64,000 nucleotides of DNA from Bradyrhizobium niftali (GTDB lineage: Bacteria > Pseudomonadota > Alphaproteobacteria > Rhizobiales > Xanthobacteraceae): the NCBI RefSeq assembly GCF_004571025.1, contig NZ_SPQT01000012.1, forward strand, positions 124,001 to 188,000. Direction: 5' to 3'. How positions within the stretch are numbered: position 1 is the stretch's first letter; every line of letters starts with the position of its first letter. Under the pieces are notes generated by a model that did no database searches, had not been told where the DNA came from, and saw only the letters and a list, made by a program, of their open reading frames with translations. Shown here in pieces: positions 24,719-33,763 of this stretch. The position numbers and the translations under genes were made by a program.

Positions 24719-24907
24719 GACTGCTTTCCGGATGAAATTGCCGAGCGCCGTTTCACCAATCGGCATCCCGTCGCAATGGGATCAGAACCTGCAGCCGTCT
24801 TCGCAGGCGTTATTCAATCGTCATTGGCGCGTTAATAATGTTCGCAAGGCTGGCAATTGCTGTAGAGTGTATACCCAACGGGTGCGTGTGATTGAATCGG
24901 AGGCGGC

Positions 24908-26911
24908 GTGGTCAGAGCTACATCTGCGGCGTGCCCAAACTTTAATCTCTCGCTTCTGGGGCGTTTCGTGCTGACAGGGCCGGATGGTGCCGTCAGCCTG
25001 CCGAACAAGAAGCTCGCGGGGTTGCTGGCCTTCCTGGCCTGCATGGCTCCTGACTCGCAGTCACGCGAAAAACTCTCGACCTTGCTGTGGGGATCTCACC
25101 TCGATGCGCAAGCGAAGCAAAATCTGCGACAAGCGCTCTTCAAGCTGCGTCAGATCCTGGGTCAGGATGCGCTGAAGAGCGATGGCGAACTCGTATCGCT
25201 GAATGCCGCTGTGATCGCCTGCGATGTGAGCCGATTTGAAAAGCTTGTCCAAGACGGCAGCCGTGATGCATTGAGTGCGGCGGCGGACCTCTATCGTGGG
25301 CGCCTGGCTGACGACGTCAGTGTCGGCGAAGAAAGCTGGAGCGAATGGGTCGCCGGCGAACGCGAGCGGTTATCGGAGCTCGCTCTGGGCGCGATGGTGA
25401 CCCTCGGTGGGCATGAGCTGTCCGAGGGTCGTGCGGAGCAGGCCCTGCGAACCGGCCAGCGCGCCAATGCACTCAATAACCTGCGCGAAGATTCGCATCG
25501 CTTGATCATGCGCGCTTTGTCCGCAACGGGACGTAACGCCGAGGCGCTCAAATACTATCGGGACGTCGTTGCTTTGCTGAAGCGCGAGCTGAGCACCGAG
25601 CCGGATCTGGCAACCAGGTCGCTGGCCGCGGAACTGCGCAGCAATCACGCGCAGAACGCCGCGCCGGCTGCAGGTGAGGTCGCGCCGGAGGCCTCACCCC
25701 CGCTGGCGCTCGTCATGCACGACGAGAAGCCGTCCCTGGTGGTTCTGCCGTTCAGCAACATGAGCGGTGACCCCGAGCAGGACTATTTCGCCGACGGCGT
25801 CACCGCGGACATTATCACGGCCCTGTCGCGCTTTCGCGCCCTCGTGGTGATTGCACGCGGGACGAGCTTTGCCCTCCGGGACAAGGGAATGACCAGCCAG
25901 CAAATTGCGCAACAACTCGGTGTCCAATACGTCTTGAGCGGCCAGATACGCAAGGCCGGCAACCGCATTCGCGTGTCGGCCGAGCTGACCCATAGCGGCA
26001 GTGAGGCCCAGGTCTGGTCCGATCGCTATGACCGCCCACTGACCGACATCTTCGATCTGCAGGATGACGTCAGCAGCAGCGTCGCTGCGGTCGTCGATCC
26101 CGCCGTTCGGAGCGCCGAGATCGAACGAGCACGTCGCAAGCAGCCAACCAATCTTTCTGCGTACGACCTCTATTTGCGTGCCCTTCACCACCTCTGGGGC
26201 GGCACCCGCGAGGATATCACCAAGGCGATCGATCTGCTTCGACAGTCTCTCAGCCTTGATGAGGCGCGCTCGCCGACGCTCGCGGCGCTCGCCTGGGGAC
26301 TCGTCATGGCTTCGCCGCTTGGCGCACGCACGTCGCCGGACGCCGCGACCGAGGCGCTAGGTCTGGCGCGCCGCGCCGTCGAGCAGGACGGTACGGACGC
26401 TTTTGCCCATGCGGTCTACGGCTTCACGCTCTTTGGGCCGGCCGGCGACAACGATCAGGGGCGTATTCACGCCATCGAGGCCGTGAGGCTCAATCCCAGT
26501 TCGGCCTTCGCGTGGGGTACGCTCGGAATGATCGATAGCATGGCAGGCGACTACGAGAACGCACTCGCATGCCTTCATCGTTCTCTCGTCCTCAGTCCCT
26601 ACGACAGTATGCTGCATTTGTGGATGACAGGATTGACGGCGTCTTGCTTTGCGCTCGGGCGCCATCAGGATGGCATCGCCTGGGCACGCAAGTCGGTTCA
26701 GCACAATCCGGGCAATGGCACCGGCCATCGTATGTTGGCGGCCAATCTGGTCGCCGCCGGCCGCCTGGAAGAAGCTCGCGAGATCACGCGGCGTCGCGAT
26801 GCAACACAAAAGACAACGATCCGCGATCTGCGCGCCATGCGCTTCTTCAAGCAAGACGATGCTCTCGAACGCTACCTTTCGGCCCAGCAGGTTGCCGGTG
26901 TGGCCGATTGA
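24908..26911 (+). CDS. SARP/BTAD transcriptional regulator with TolB-like and TPR regions
   Basis: A 667-residue soluble protein in three parts: an N-terminal winged-helix-like region plus bacterial transcriptional activation domain (about 10-245; NLSLLGRFVLTGPDGAVSLP, LRQALFKLRQILG), a TolB/FlgO-like N-domain (about 277-395; VVLPFSNMSGDPEQDYFADG, LGVQYVLSGQIRKAG), and TPR-like helical repeats (about 420-650). Proteins of this build are found beside adenylate-cyclase-type regulators in rhizobia. GGAGG lies 5 bases before the GTG start at 24908. It is divergent from the small membrane-protein pair, which it may regulate. Ligand and targets unknown. Confidence 0.75.
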   Translation: MVRATSAACPNFNLSLLGRFVLTGPDGAVSLPNKKLAGLLAFLACMAPDSQSREKLSTLLWGSHLDAQAKQNLRQALFKLRQILGQDALKSDGELVSLNAAVIACDVSRFEKLVQDGSRDALSAAADLYRGRLADDVSVGEESWSEWVAGERERLSELALGAMVTLGGHELSEGRAEQALRTGQRANALNNLREDSHRLIMRALSATGRNAEALKYYRDVVALLKRELSTEPDLATRSLAAELRSNHAQNAAPAAGEVAPEASPPLALVMHDEKPSLVVLPFSNMSGDPEQDYFADGVTADIITALSRFRALVVIARGTSFALRDKGMTSQQIAQQLGVQYVLSGQIRKAGNRIRVSAELTHSGSEAQVWSDRYDRPLTDIFDLQDDVSSSVAAVVDPAVRSAEIERARRKQPTNLSAYDLYLRALHHLWGGTREDITKAIDLLRQSLSLDEARSPTLAALAWGLVMASPLGARTSPDAATEALGLARRAVEQDGTDAFAHAVYGFTLFGPAGDNDQGRIHAIEAVRLNPSSAFAWGTLGMIDSMAGDYENALACLHRSLVLSPYDSMLHLWMTGLTASCFALGRHQDGIAWARKSVQHNPGNGTGHRMLAANLVAAGRLEEAREITRRRDATQKTTIRDLRAMRFFKQDDALERYLSAQQVAGVAD

Positions 26912-26914
26912 GCG

Positions 26915-27373
26915 TCAAGCGCCGAGTGCAACGAGAAGCGTGCGACCGGTCATGAAGATGAGGATGAGCGAACCGACCGTCCACAGCGTCGCGCGAATTT
27001 CGTGGATTTGCCCGGTGAGATAGGCCAGAAAATGCAGCAGGCGTGAGGCAACGTAGCCGTAGAGCAGCCACTGCGCGAGCCGCAGCGACGGCTGTGTGAG
27101 GATATAGAGCAGGCCCGCGACCAGGAAGTACGGCAAGCTCTCGAGATCGTTCATCTGGATCCGGCGGATCCGCTCGACACGTTCGTTGGGAAGAAGCTGC
27201 GCTGGATCCGGCGCAGGATTCATTGGGGTCTTCTTGATATCCTCCGGCGAACGGTAGCCCCCCTTGGCTTGCACCATCCGGATCACGGTCAGCCATGACA
27301 TCGCCACGGCCTTCAGGATCATCAGGGTGGCGGCAACGGCATAGGTGGCGAAAAGGGGATCGTGAAGACTCAT
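26915..27373 (-). CDS. MAPEG family membrane protein
   Basis: A 152-residue integral membrane protein with four helices. The helix pair YAVAATLMILKAVAMSWLTV and the loop ERIRRIQMNDLESLPYFLVAG, with the conserved Arg, Asn-Asp and Glu, fit the MAPEG family (membrane-associated proteins in eicosanoid and glutathione metabolism; microsomal prostaglandin E synthase branch). Such proteins act as glutathione transferases or isomerases. It is convergent with the SARP-like regulator, four bases between the stops. The start at 27373 was chosen because upstream sequence becomes low-complexity Arg-rich. Confidence 0.8.
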   Translation of the reverse strand: MSLHDPLFATYAVAATLMILKAVAMSWLTVIRMVQAKGGYRSPEDIKKTPMNPAPDPAQLLPNERVERIRRIQMNDLESLPYFLVAGLLYILTQPSLRLAQWLLYGYVASRLLHFLAYLTGQIHEIRATLWTVGSLILIFMTGRTLLVALGA

Positions 27374-27464
27374 TCGGTCCAATCTGGCCCCCTCTGACGT
27401 TTCCACGTGACATGCGCGACCGCGTCGCCAGCAAGCAAAGGACGTCACCAGTCCGCGTATAGCC

Positions 27465-27620
27465 CGGCGCGCTCGCGAACGCCACCGCCGTGGTGCGCGT
27501 GGGGCAGGGCCTCGGCATGACCGTCGTCGCCGAAGGCGTCGAGACCGGGGCGCAGCGCAAATGGCTGGCCGAGCTCGGTTGCGACGTTGTGCAGGGCTTT
27601 CTCTACGCGCCCGCGTTTCC
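27465..27620 (+). pseudogene. Duplicated fragment of the EAL domain gene
   Basis: This non-genic stretch repeats 21948-22103 of the PAS-GGDEF-EAL gene: over the 140 bases 27481-27620 I count only about eight differences, with weaker similarity further left. In the same frame it still reads VVRVGQGLGMTVVAEGVET and GCDVVQGFLYAPA. There is no start, no upstream EAL part and it runs directly into the 3' end of the convergent TetR gene. It is a truncated remnant of a duplication or of a rearrangement. Confidence 0.85.
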
Positions 27621-27629
27621 CCAGCCACC

Positions 27630-28241
27630 TCACCCCGCCGCCAACCCCGTCCTCCGCCGCAAATCCGTGATCGCGCGCAGAAAGCTGTCCGCCGGCGTCG
27701 TCTCCGGATCGATCAGCCGGTGCAGGCGGAAGCCGTCTTCCAGCGCCAGCACGACGGAGGCCATCCAGGGCGGGTTCAGATTGTCGTTCCGGCCGTTGCC
27801 CTTCAACGTCGCCTCGACGATGTCGGCGATCAGCTTGCGCCGCGCGCGCAGGCGTTTTGCAAGTTCGGGACGCCGCTTCTCGGCGCGCGCGACGTAGAGG
27901 ATCATCTCCATGTGGAGGAGGGGGGAGCGGCCGAGCGGATCCTGCCGGCTGCGGTCCATCGTCCGCAGCGCCGCGATGAAATCGTCGAGATTGTCGTGCT
28001 GTGCGAGGATGTCCATGTTGCGCCGGATCGACTGCGCGACATGGTCTTCGAGCATGGCGATGATCAGCTCGTCCTTGCTGTTGAAGTTGGAATAGAACGC
28101 GCCGCGGGTGAAGCCGGCGGCGGCCGCGATCGCCTCGATGCTGGCGCCGCCGATGCCGTCTGCCTCGAACACCCGCGCGGCCGCCTCGAACAGCTTGTCG
28201 CGCGTATCGTCCCTGGTCGGCCTGGTTCTCACCCTTGACAT
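27630..28241 (-). CDS. TetR family transcriptional repressor
   Basis: A 203-residue regulator. Residues 12-60 form the TetR helix-turn-helix (LFEAAARVFEADGIGGASIE, AGFTRGAFYSNFNSKDEL), the rest is a helical ligand-binding domain. It is divergent from a cytochrome P450 gene, and a perfect 11-bp inverted repeat lies 24 bases upstream of its start, the expected position for an operator acting on both genes. The inducer is unknown, perhaps the P450 substrate. Confidence 0.9.
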   Translation of the reverse strand: MSRVRTRPTRDDTRDKLFEAAARVFEADGIGGASIEAIAAAAGFTRGAFYSNFNSKDELIIAMLEDHVAQSIRRNMDILAQHDNLDDFIAALRTMDRSRQDPLGRSPLLHMEMILYVARAEKRRPELAKRLRARRKLIADIVEATLKGNGRNDNLNPPWMASVVLALEDGFRLHRLIDPETTPADSFLRAITDLRRRTGLAAG

Positions 28242-28264
28242 CGGACCAGTTTAGGGCAGAATGC

Positions 28265-28290
28265 AACTCGATACAACAATGTATCGAGTT
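28265..28290. promoter_or_regulatory. TetR operator, perfect palindrome between tetR and P450 genes
   Basis: AACTCGATACA (28265-28275) and TGTATCGAGTT (28280-28290) are exact reverse complements with a 4-base spacer. The size and place match TetR-family operators that control both divergent genes. Confidence 0.8.
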
Positions 28291-28374
28291 GATAATTTCT
28301 AGGGGATGGTTACGCCGCGCAAGCCGGGGGCTGCCGGCGTATTCGTGTCATGCGGCAACCGACTTGAGGTCACC

Positions 28375-29607
28375 ATGAACGAGCAAGCGCAACCCGCCGG
28401 CGGCGATCCGCTGTTCAACCCGCTGTCGCCGGACTTCATCCGCAATCCCTATCCGCATTACGAACGGCTGCGCGCGATCGATCCGATCCACGTGACGCCG
28501 TTCGGCCAGTTCGTCGCAAGTCGCCACGCCGATGTCAGCCTCGTGATGCGCGACAAGCGCTTCGGCAAGGATTTCGTCGAGCGCTCCAAGCGCCGTTACA
28601 GCGAAAAGATCATGGACGAGCCGGTGTTCCGCAGCATGAGCCACTGGATGCTGCAGTCTGATCCTCCGGATCACACCCGCCTGCGCGGCCTCGTCGTAAA
28701 AGCCTTCACCGCGCGCCGGGTCGAGGACATGCGGCCGCGCATCCAGCAGATCGTCGATGAGGCCATCGATGCCGTGATCGACCGCGGCCACATGGACCTG
28801 ATCGAGGATTTCGCCTTCCGCCTGCCCGTCACCATCATCTGCGACATGCTCGGCATCCCCGAGGACCATCGCGAGGTCTTCTACAAGAGCTCGCGCGACG
28901 GCGGGCGGCTGCTCGACCCCGTGCCGCTCACGCCGGAGGAGATCGCGAAGGGCAACGCCGGCAACATGATGGCGCAGATGTATTTCCAGCAGCTGTTCGA
29001 GCTGCGCCGCAAAAATCCCGCCGACGACCTCACCACGCAGCTGGTGCAGGCCGAGGAAGACGGCAACAAGCTCACCAACGAGGAGCTGACCGCCAACATC
29101 ATCCTGTTGTTCGGCGCCGGCCATGAGACCACCGTCAATCTGATCGGCAACGGCCTGCTCGCGCTGCATCGCAACCCGGACCAGCTTGCGCTGCTCAAGG
29201 CGCGGCCGGAGCTGATCGTCAATGCGATCGAGGAGTTCCTGCGCTACGATTCTTCGGTGCAGATGACCGGGCGCGTCACGCTCGAGGACATCGACGATCT
29301 CGGCGGCAAGAAAATCCCCAAGGGCGAGACCGTGCTCTGCCTGCTCGGCTCGGCCAACCGCGATCCGGCGGTCTACCCCGATCGCCCCGACCGGCTCGAC
29401 GTCACCCGTCCCAACGTCAAGCCGCTGTCGTTCGGCGGCGGCATCCACTTCTGCCTGGGGGCCCAATTGGCGCGGATCGAGGCCGAGATCGCCATCGCGA
29501 CGCTCCTGCGCCGGCTGCCGGATCTGCGCATCGACGACGTCGAGAACCCGGAATGGCGGCCGACCTTCGTGCTGCGCGGCCTGAAGAGCTTGCCGGCGAG
29601 CTGGTGA
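28375..29607 (+). CDS. Cytochrome P450
   Basis: A 410-residue soluble P450. Diagnostic parts are the I-helix GAGHETT (near residue 249), the K-helix Glu-x-x-Arg in EEFLRYDSS, and the heme-binding FGGGIHFCLGAQLAR with the Cys ligand near residue 363. The C-helix WMLQSDPPDHTRLRGLV is typical of bacterial class I enzymes that take electrons from a ferredoxin. No ferredoxin or reductase gene is adjacent. I chose the ATG at 28375; the extra 23 residues from 28306 are atypical. Expression is probably repressed by the divergent TetR protein. Confidence 0.92.
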   Translation: MNEQAQPAGGDPLFNPLSPDFIRNPYPHYERLRAIDPIHVTPFGQFVASRHADVSLVMRDKRFGKDFVERSKRRYSEKIMDEPVFRSMSHWMLQSDPPDHTRLRGLVVKAFTARRVEDMRPRIQQIVDEAIDAVIDRGHMDLIEDFAFRLPVTIICDMLGIPEDHREVFYKSSRDGGRLLDPVPLTPEEIAKGNAGNMMAQMYFQQLFELRRKNPADDLTTQLVQAEEDGNKLTNEELTANIILLFGAGHETTVNLIGNGLLALHRNPDQLALLKARPELIVNAIEEFLRYDSSVQMTGRVTLEDIDDLGGKKIPKGETVLCLLGSANRDPAVYPDRPDRLDVTRPNVKPLSFGGGIHFCLGAQLARIEAEIAIATLLRRLPDLRIDDVENPEWRPTFVLRGLKSLPASW

Positions 29608-29752
29608 GGCGGCGCCACGCGTTAACCTCCGCGCGCAACAGTCGCTGTGACTTCGCCACACTTCCCCCTATATAAGGGGCTGTTCCGGCGCGCCTGAAGC
29701 CTTCCAAGGGGCAAGGTTTGGCCCGGATGCCGATTTGGCCGAGGGGAGACCC

Positions 29753-32700
29753 GTGCAGACGACGCTGCTCGGATTGGCGATTGCCTTCATCATTGCGCTT
29801 CTGGCCGCGCTGATCGGGCCCTACTTCATCGACTGGAACCAGTTCAGGCCCCAGTTCGAGGCGGAGGCAGGCCGGATCATCGGCGTGCCGGTGCGGGTGG
29901 CGGGCGAGCTCGACGCCCGGCTGCTGCCGGCGCCGACGCTGCGGCTGCGTTCGGTCACGCTCGGCGGCAACAACGATCCCGGCCGCCTGCGCGCCGACAA
30001 GCTCGACGTCGAATTCAGCCTCTCCTCGCTGATGCGCGGCGAATGGCGCGCCACCGAGCTGACCGTCAATGGCATGGCGGTCGATCTCGGCCTCGACGCC
30101 AGGGGACGGGTCGATTTGCCCTCCACCGCGAGCGGCACCTTCAATCTGGCTTCGCTGGCGATCGAGCGCCTCAATCTCACCGGCCGCATCGCCCTGCACG
30201 ATGCCTCAAGCCGCGCGACGCTGGAGCTGAGCGACATCGCCTTCTCCGGCGACGTCCGCTCGCTGGCCGGCTCGGTGCGGGGCGACGGCAGTTTCACCGC
30301 CTCCGGGGTGCGCTACCCGTTCCGCATCTCCTCCGGCCCGAGCGCTGACGGCAGCGCCACCCGTCTCCACCTCAACATCGATCCCGGCCAGCGCGCCATC
30401 CTCGCCGATCTCGAAGGCGTGCTCGCCTTCGACAACCGCCTGCCGAAATTCGACGGCGCGCTGACGATCGCGGTGCCGGCGGCGAAGAAGGCAGGCGAGG
30501 CCGGGCCGACGCCCTGGAAGCTCACCGCAAAACTCAAGGCCGATCCCGCCGGCGCCAAATTCGACCAGATCGACGCGAGCTTTGGCGCCGAGGACAACGC
30601 GTTGAAAGCCGGCGGCGTCGGCGACCTCAAGTTCGGCGCCTCGCCGCTGCTGCGCGCGGTGCTGTCGGCGCGCCAGTTCGATGCCGACAAGCTGGCCGGC
30701 AAGGACGATGCCGAGCCGCTGCGCATCCTGCCGGCGCTGCGCGCCGGCCTTGCCGTCATCCCGCAGGCGCCGATTCCGGCGCAGATCGAGTTCAACTCCG
30801 ACCAGATCATGCTGGGCGGCCGTCCGCTCCAGAACATTGCGGCCGAGCTCAAGACCGATGGCCGGTCCTGGACGTTCCAGCGGCTCGAGCTGCGCGCGCC
30901 CGGCATGACGCAGCTCTCGCTGAACGGTGCGGCGCCCGGCGCCGACAGTTTCAGCGGCCGGCTCAGCGTCGAATCCTCCGATCCTGATACGCTGGTGGCC
31001 TGGCTCCAGGGCCGCAACGAGGTCAACCGCCGCAGCACCCGGCCGCTGCGCCTTGCCGGCGACGTGACGATTGCCGCCAACCATCTCGCCATCGACAGGC
31101 TGAAGGCCGACATCGAAGGCGGCGCCGTCGAGGGACGAATTTCTTTCGTTCAGACCGGCGCGAGCAAGGGCTCGCGGATCGATGCCGAGCTCAAGGCCGA
31201 CCGTCTCGATCTCGACGCCGCCGCGAGTTTTGTCCGCGCGCTCGGCGGGCCGCAAGGCGAATGGCCGGAGGAGGCAAAGCTCTCGCTCGATGTCGGCCGT
31301 GCGATCTCCGCCGGCCAGGAGCTGCGGCCGTTTGCGGCGAAGCTCGGCTACAATCCGGCGTCGCTGTCGCTGGAGCAGTTGCGGTTCGGCCAGACCAGCG
31401 GCGTGACCACCGAGGCGAGCGGCAGCTTCGACCGCACCAAAGCCACCGGCAAGCTCGCGCTGAAATCCTCGGCCAATTCGCTGCGCGAGCTCACCGCGCT
31501 AATCGAGCCGTTTGCGCCGTCGGTGCGCGCACGCTTCGATGCCATCGCGCCGCTGCCCGGTGCGACCCGCCTGAAGCTCGATTTGAGCCTCGACAAGAAC
31601 GCCGAGCATGCCGATCGCAGCGACGCCCGCGCCGTGTTCGATCTCGACGCGCCGCAGCTCAAGGCCACCGTGACGCTGGCCGCACAGACGCCGGTGGCGG
31701 CCGTCAACGGCATCGACATCGACCGCCTGCGCAACAGCGACTTCACGCTCGATTCGAAACTGTCGACCCCGCAGGCCGGCGCGCTGCTGGCCCTGCTCGG
31801 TCTCGACCGCATGGTGGCCGCAGCCGAGGGCACCTCGCAGTTCGAAGGCCGGTTAAGCGGCGCCTGGCGCCGTCCGCTGCAATTGAACGCAAAGCTGAGC
31901 GGCGGCGGGCTGGACGCCGACGCGCAGGGCAGCGTCGAATTGTCCGCGCCGGAGCCAAAGGCGTCCGTGAATCTGCGCGTGCGCAACGTCAACCTCGCGC
32001 CGCTGTTCGGGACCGGCCCGGCCGACAAATCGGCGCGGACCGTCAGCCTGTCGTCCCGCGTCGCGCTATCAGGCAATCGACTGACCTTCGACGATCTCGA
32101 CAGCAGCGCGGCCGGCTCGCATCTGCGCGGCCGTCTGGCGGTGACGCTCGACCAGGAGAAGAGCGTCGACGGCGAAGTCGGCCTCGACTCGCTCGATCTT
32201 GTGCCCACGCTTGCGGTGGCCATTGGCGCTGCGGGCCGCGACGCCGGCGAGCCGCTGAGCGCGGGGCTCCTCGGTGGCTGGCGCGGCCGCATCGCCTTTC
32301 AGGCGTTGCGCGGCACGCTGCCGGGCGGCGTCGAGCTGCGTCCCTTCGGCGGGACGATCCGGAGCGACGGCCAGTCGCTCGCGCTCGATGCGCTGAAGGG
32401 CGGCGTCGGCGGCGGCGAGATGTCGGCGAGCTTTGACGCGCGCAATGGCGCGGGTGGCATTGCGCTGAACGCCCGTATCGAGCTCAGCAATGTCGATGCG
32501 ACCACGCTGCGCTACCGCGATCTCGCTTTGCCCAAGGGACGGGCCTCGGTGCAGATGGCCCTGACCAGCCAGGGCCGCAGCGTCGCGGCGTTGACCGGCG
32601 CGCTCGCCGGCAACGGCACGGTGACGCTGGAGTCTGCGGAAATCAGTGGCCTCAACCCGCGTGCCTTCGAGATCGCCATCCGCGCCAGCGACGGCGGCCA

Positions 32701-33385
32701 GGTCGCCGACGACAACAGGCTGCGGCAGCTCGTCGAGCCCGCGCTGGCGGCGGGTCCCATTGCGGTCGCCTCGGCGCAGATCCCGTTCACGATCCGCGAC
32801 GGACGGCTGCGCGTTGGCGCCACGCCGCTGGAGGCGAAGAACGCCCGCGCCATCGTCTCCGGCGGCTACGACATTCCCGCCGACCAGGCCGACATCCGCG
32901 CCAGCCTGACGCCGATCATGACCGGGCTCTCGGGTGCACCGCCGGAAATCCAGTTGTTCGCGGCGGGCCCCCCCGACAAGCTCAATCGCACCGTCGATCT
33001 TGGGCCGCTGTCCTCATGGCTCGCGGTGCGCACGATCGATCGCGAGACGCGCCGGCTCGATGCCATCGAGCGCGGCGAGCCGCCGCCGGCGACCGCGGCG
33101 CTGCCGACGCTGGTCTCGCCCGACCCCGCGCCGGAGCCGTCGCTGCAGGACGTGCCGATGCCCGGCCGCGATCCGCGCCGCGCGCCGCCCAAGGCCAAGC
33201 TCGAGCCAAAGGCCGCGCCGATGCCGAAGCCGCCGCAGGCCGCTCCCGCGGCGCCAAGCCCGCCGCTCGCAAGCCAGCAGGTCGCGCCCTTGCCGCCGCC
33301 GATCGAGGTGAGGCCGGCGCCGGGCCCTGCGCCCGCAAGGCCCAAGCCGAAGCCGCCGCTGGTGCTGACGCCGTCGAACCCGTAA
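29753..33385 (+). CDS. AsmA family protein
   Basis: A very long protein of 1210 residues. One N-terminal helix (LLGLAIAFIIALLAALIGPY) is followed by the AsmA opening FIDWNQFRPQFEAEAGRIIG and VAGELDARLLPAPTLRLRSV, then repeated beta-rich stretches up to about residue 1090. The last 120 residues are Pro/Ala/Lys-rich and low in complexity. AsmA-like proteins form periplasmic beta-grooves linked to lipid traffic and outer-membrane biogenesis. GAGGGGAG at 29741-29748 selects the GTG at 29753 over an in-frame start at 29735. Single-gene unit. Confidence 0.87.
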   Translation: MQTTLLGLAIAFIIALLAALIGPYFIDWNQFRPQFEAEAGRIIGVPVRVAGELDARLLPAPTLRLRSVTLGGNNDPGRLRADKLDVEFSLSSLMRGEWRATELTVNGMAVDLGLDARGRVDLPSTASGTFNLASLAIERLNLTGRIALHDASSRATLELSDIAFSGDVRSLAGSVRGDGSFTASGVRYPFRISSGPSADGSATRLHLNIDPGQRAILADLEGVLAFDNRLPKFDGALTIAVPAAKKAGEAGPTPWKLTAKLKADPAGAKFDQIDASFGAEDNALKAGGVGDLKFGASPLLRAVLSARQFDADKLAGKDDAEPLRILPALRAGLAVIPQAPIPAQIEFNSDQIMLGGRPLQNIAAELKTDGRSWTFQRLELRAPGMTQLSLNGAAPGADSFSGRLSVESSDPDTLVAWLQGRNEVNRRSTRPLRLAGDVTIAANHLAIDRLKADIEGGAVEGRISFVQTGASKGSRIDAELKADRLDLDAAASFVRALGGPQGEWPEEAKLSLDVGRAISAGQELRPFAAKLGYNPASLSLEQLRFGQTSGVTTEASGSFDRTKATGKLALKSSANSLRELTALIEPFAPSVRARFDAIAPLPGATRLKLDLSLDKNAEHADRSDARAVFDLDAPQLKATVTLAAQTPVAAVNGIDIDRLRNSDFTLDSKLSTPQAGALLALLGLDRMVAAAEGTSQFEGRLSGAWRRPLQLNAKLSGGGLDADAQGSVELSAPEPKASVNLRVRNVNLAPLFGTGPADKSARTVSLSSRVALSGNRLTFDDLDSSAAGSHLRGRLAVTLDQEKSVDGEVGLDSLDLVPTLAVAIGAAGRDAGEPLSAGLLGGWRGRIAFQALRGTLPGGVELRPFGGTIRSDGQSLALDALKGGVGGGEMSASFDARNGAGGIALNARIELSNVDATTLRYRDLALPKGRASVQMALTSQGRSVAALTGALAGNGTVTLESAEISGLNPRAFEIAIRASDGGQVADDNRLRQLVEPALAAGPIAVASAQIPFTIRDGRLRVGATPLEAKNARAIVSGGYDIPADQADIRASLTPIMTGLSGAPPEIQLFAAGPPDKLNRTVDLGPLSSWLAVRTIDRETRRLDAIERGEPPPATAALPTLVSPDPAPEPSLQDVPMPGRDPRRAPPKAKLEPKAAPMPKPPQAAPAAPSPPLASQQVAPLPPPIEVRPAPGPAPARPKPKPPLVLTPSNP

Positions 33386-33427
33386 GGGCGCGCATTCGAA
33401 CAGCCTGCGGGCAGTCTCCTCGCGGCG

Positions 33428-33542
33428 CATCCTTCGAGACGCCCGCTGTTGGCGAGCTCCTCACAGGATGAGGTCTTGTTTCGCGGTGAAATCCCAGACC
33501 CTCATAGTGAGGAGCGCCGCCTCACGGCGCGTCTCGAACCAT
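33428..33542. repeat. Dispersed intergenic palindrome, family A, two modules
   Basis: CATCCTTCGAGACGC...CACAGGATGAGG (33428-33472) is followed by CCCTCATAGTGAGGAGCGC and GCGCGTCTCGAACCAT (33499-33542). Both modules match the copy at 592-694 but in swapped order. They fill much of the 378-bp gap between the AsmA and DUF2336 genes; no other feature was seen there. Confidence 0.65.
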
Positions 33543-33763
33543 AAGCCCGTGTGCTGCCGCAACCGCGGGCGTCGGGGCAGCGCTTGCCCGCCGGTAAACC
33601 CATTCGCTCGCATTTGAATGAATTCTCGTCTGCAAAACTGATCTGCCGACTTTACCGGATTCTCGCGTTTGATCCCTAGTGTCGGTTGCCAGAGGAATTC
33701 GGCGTCGCGCCAACACAGGCGGGATGGCTCGCCAAAGAACGACCAAGAACTGGGGTGATCGAC

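Noticed and set aside
27490..27897. A 135-codon frame starting in the EAL fragment
   Set aside because: It begins as a truncated EAL remnant and then runs antisense through the TetR gene; not a functional protein.
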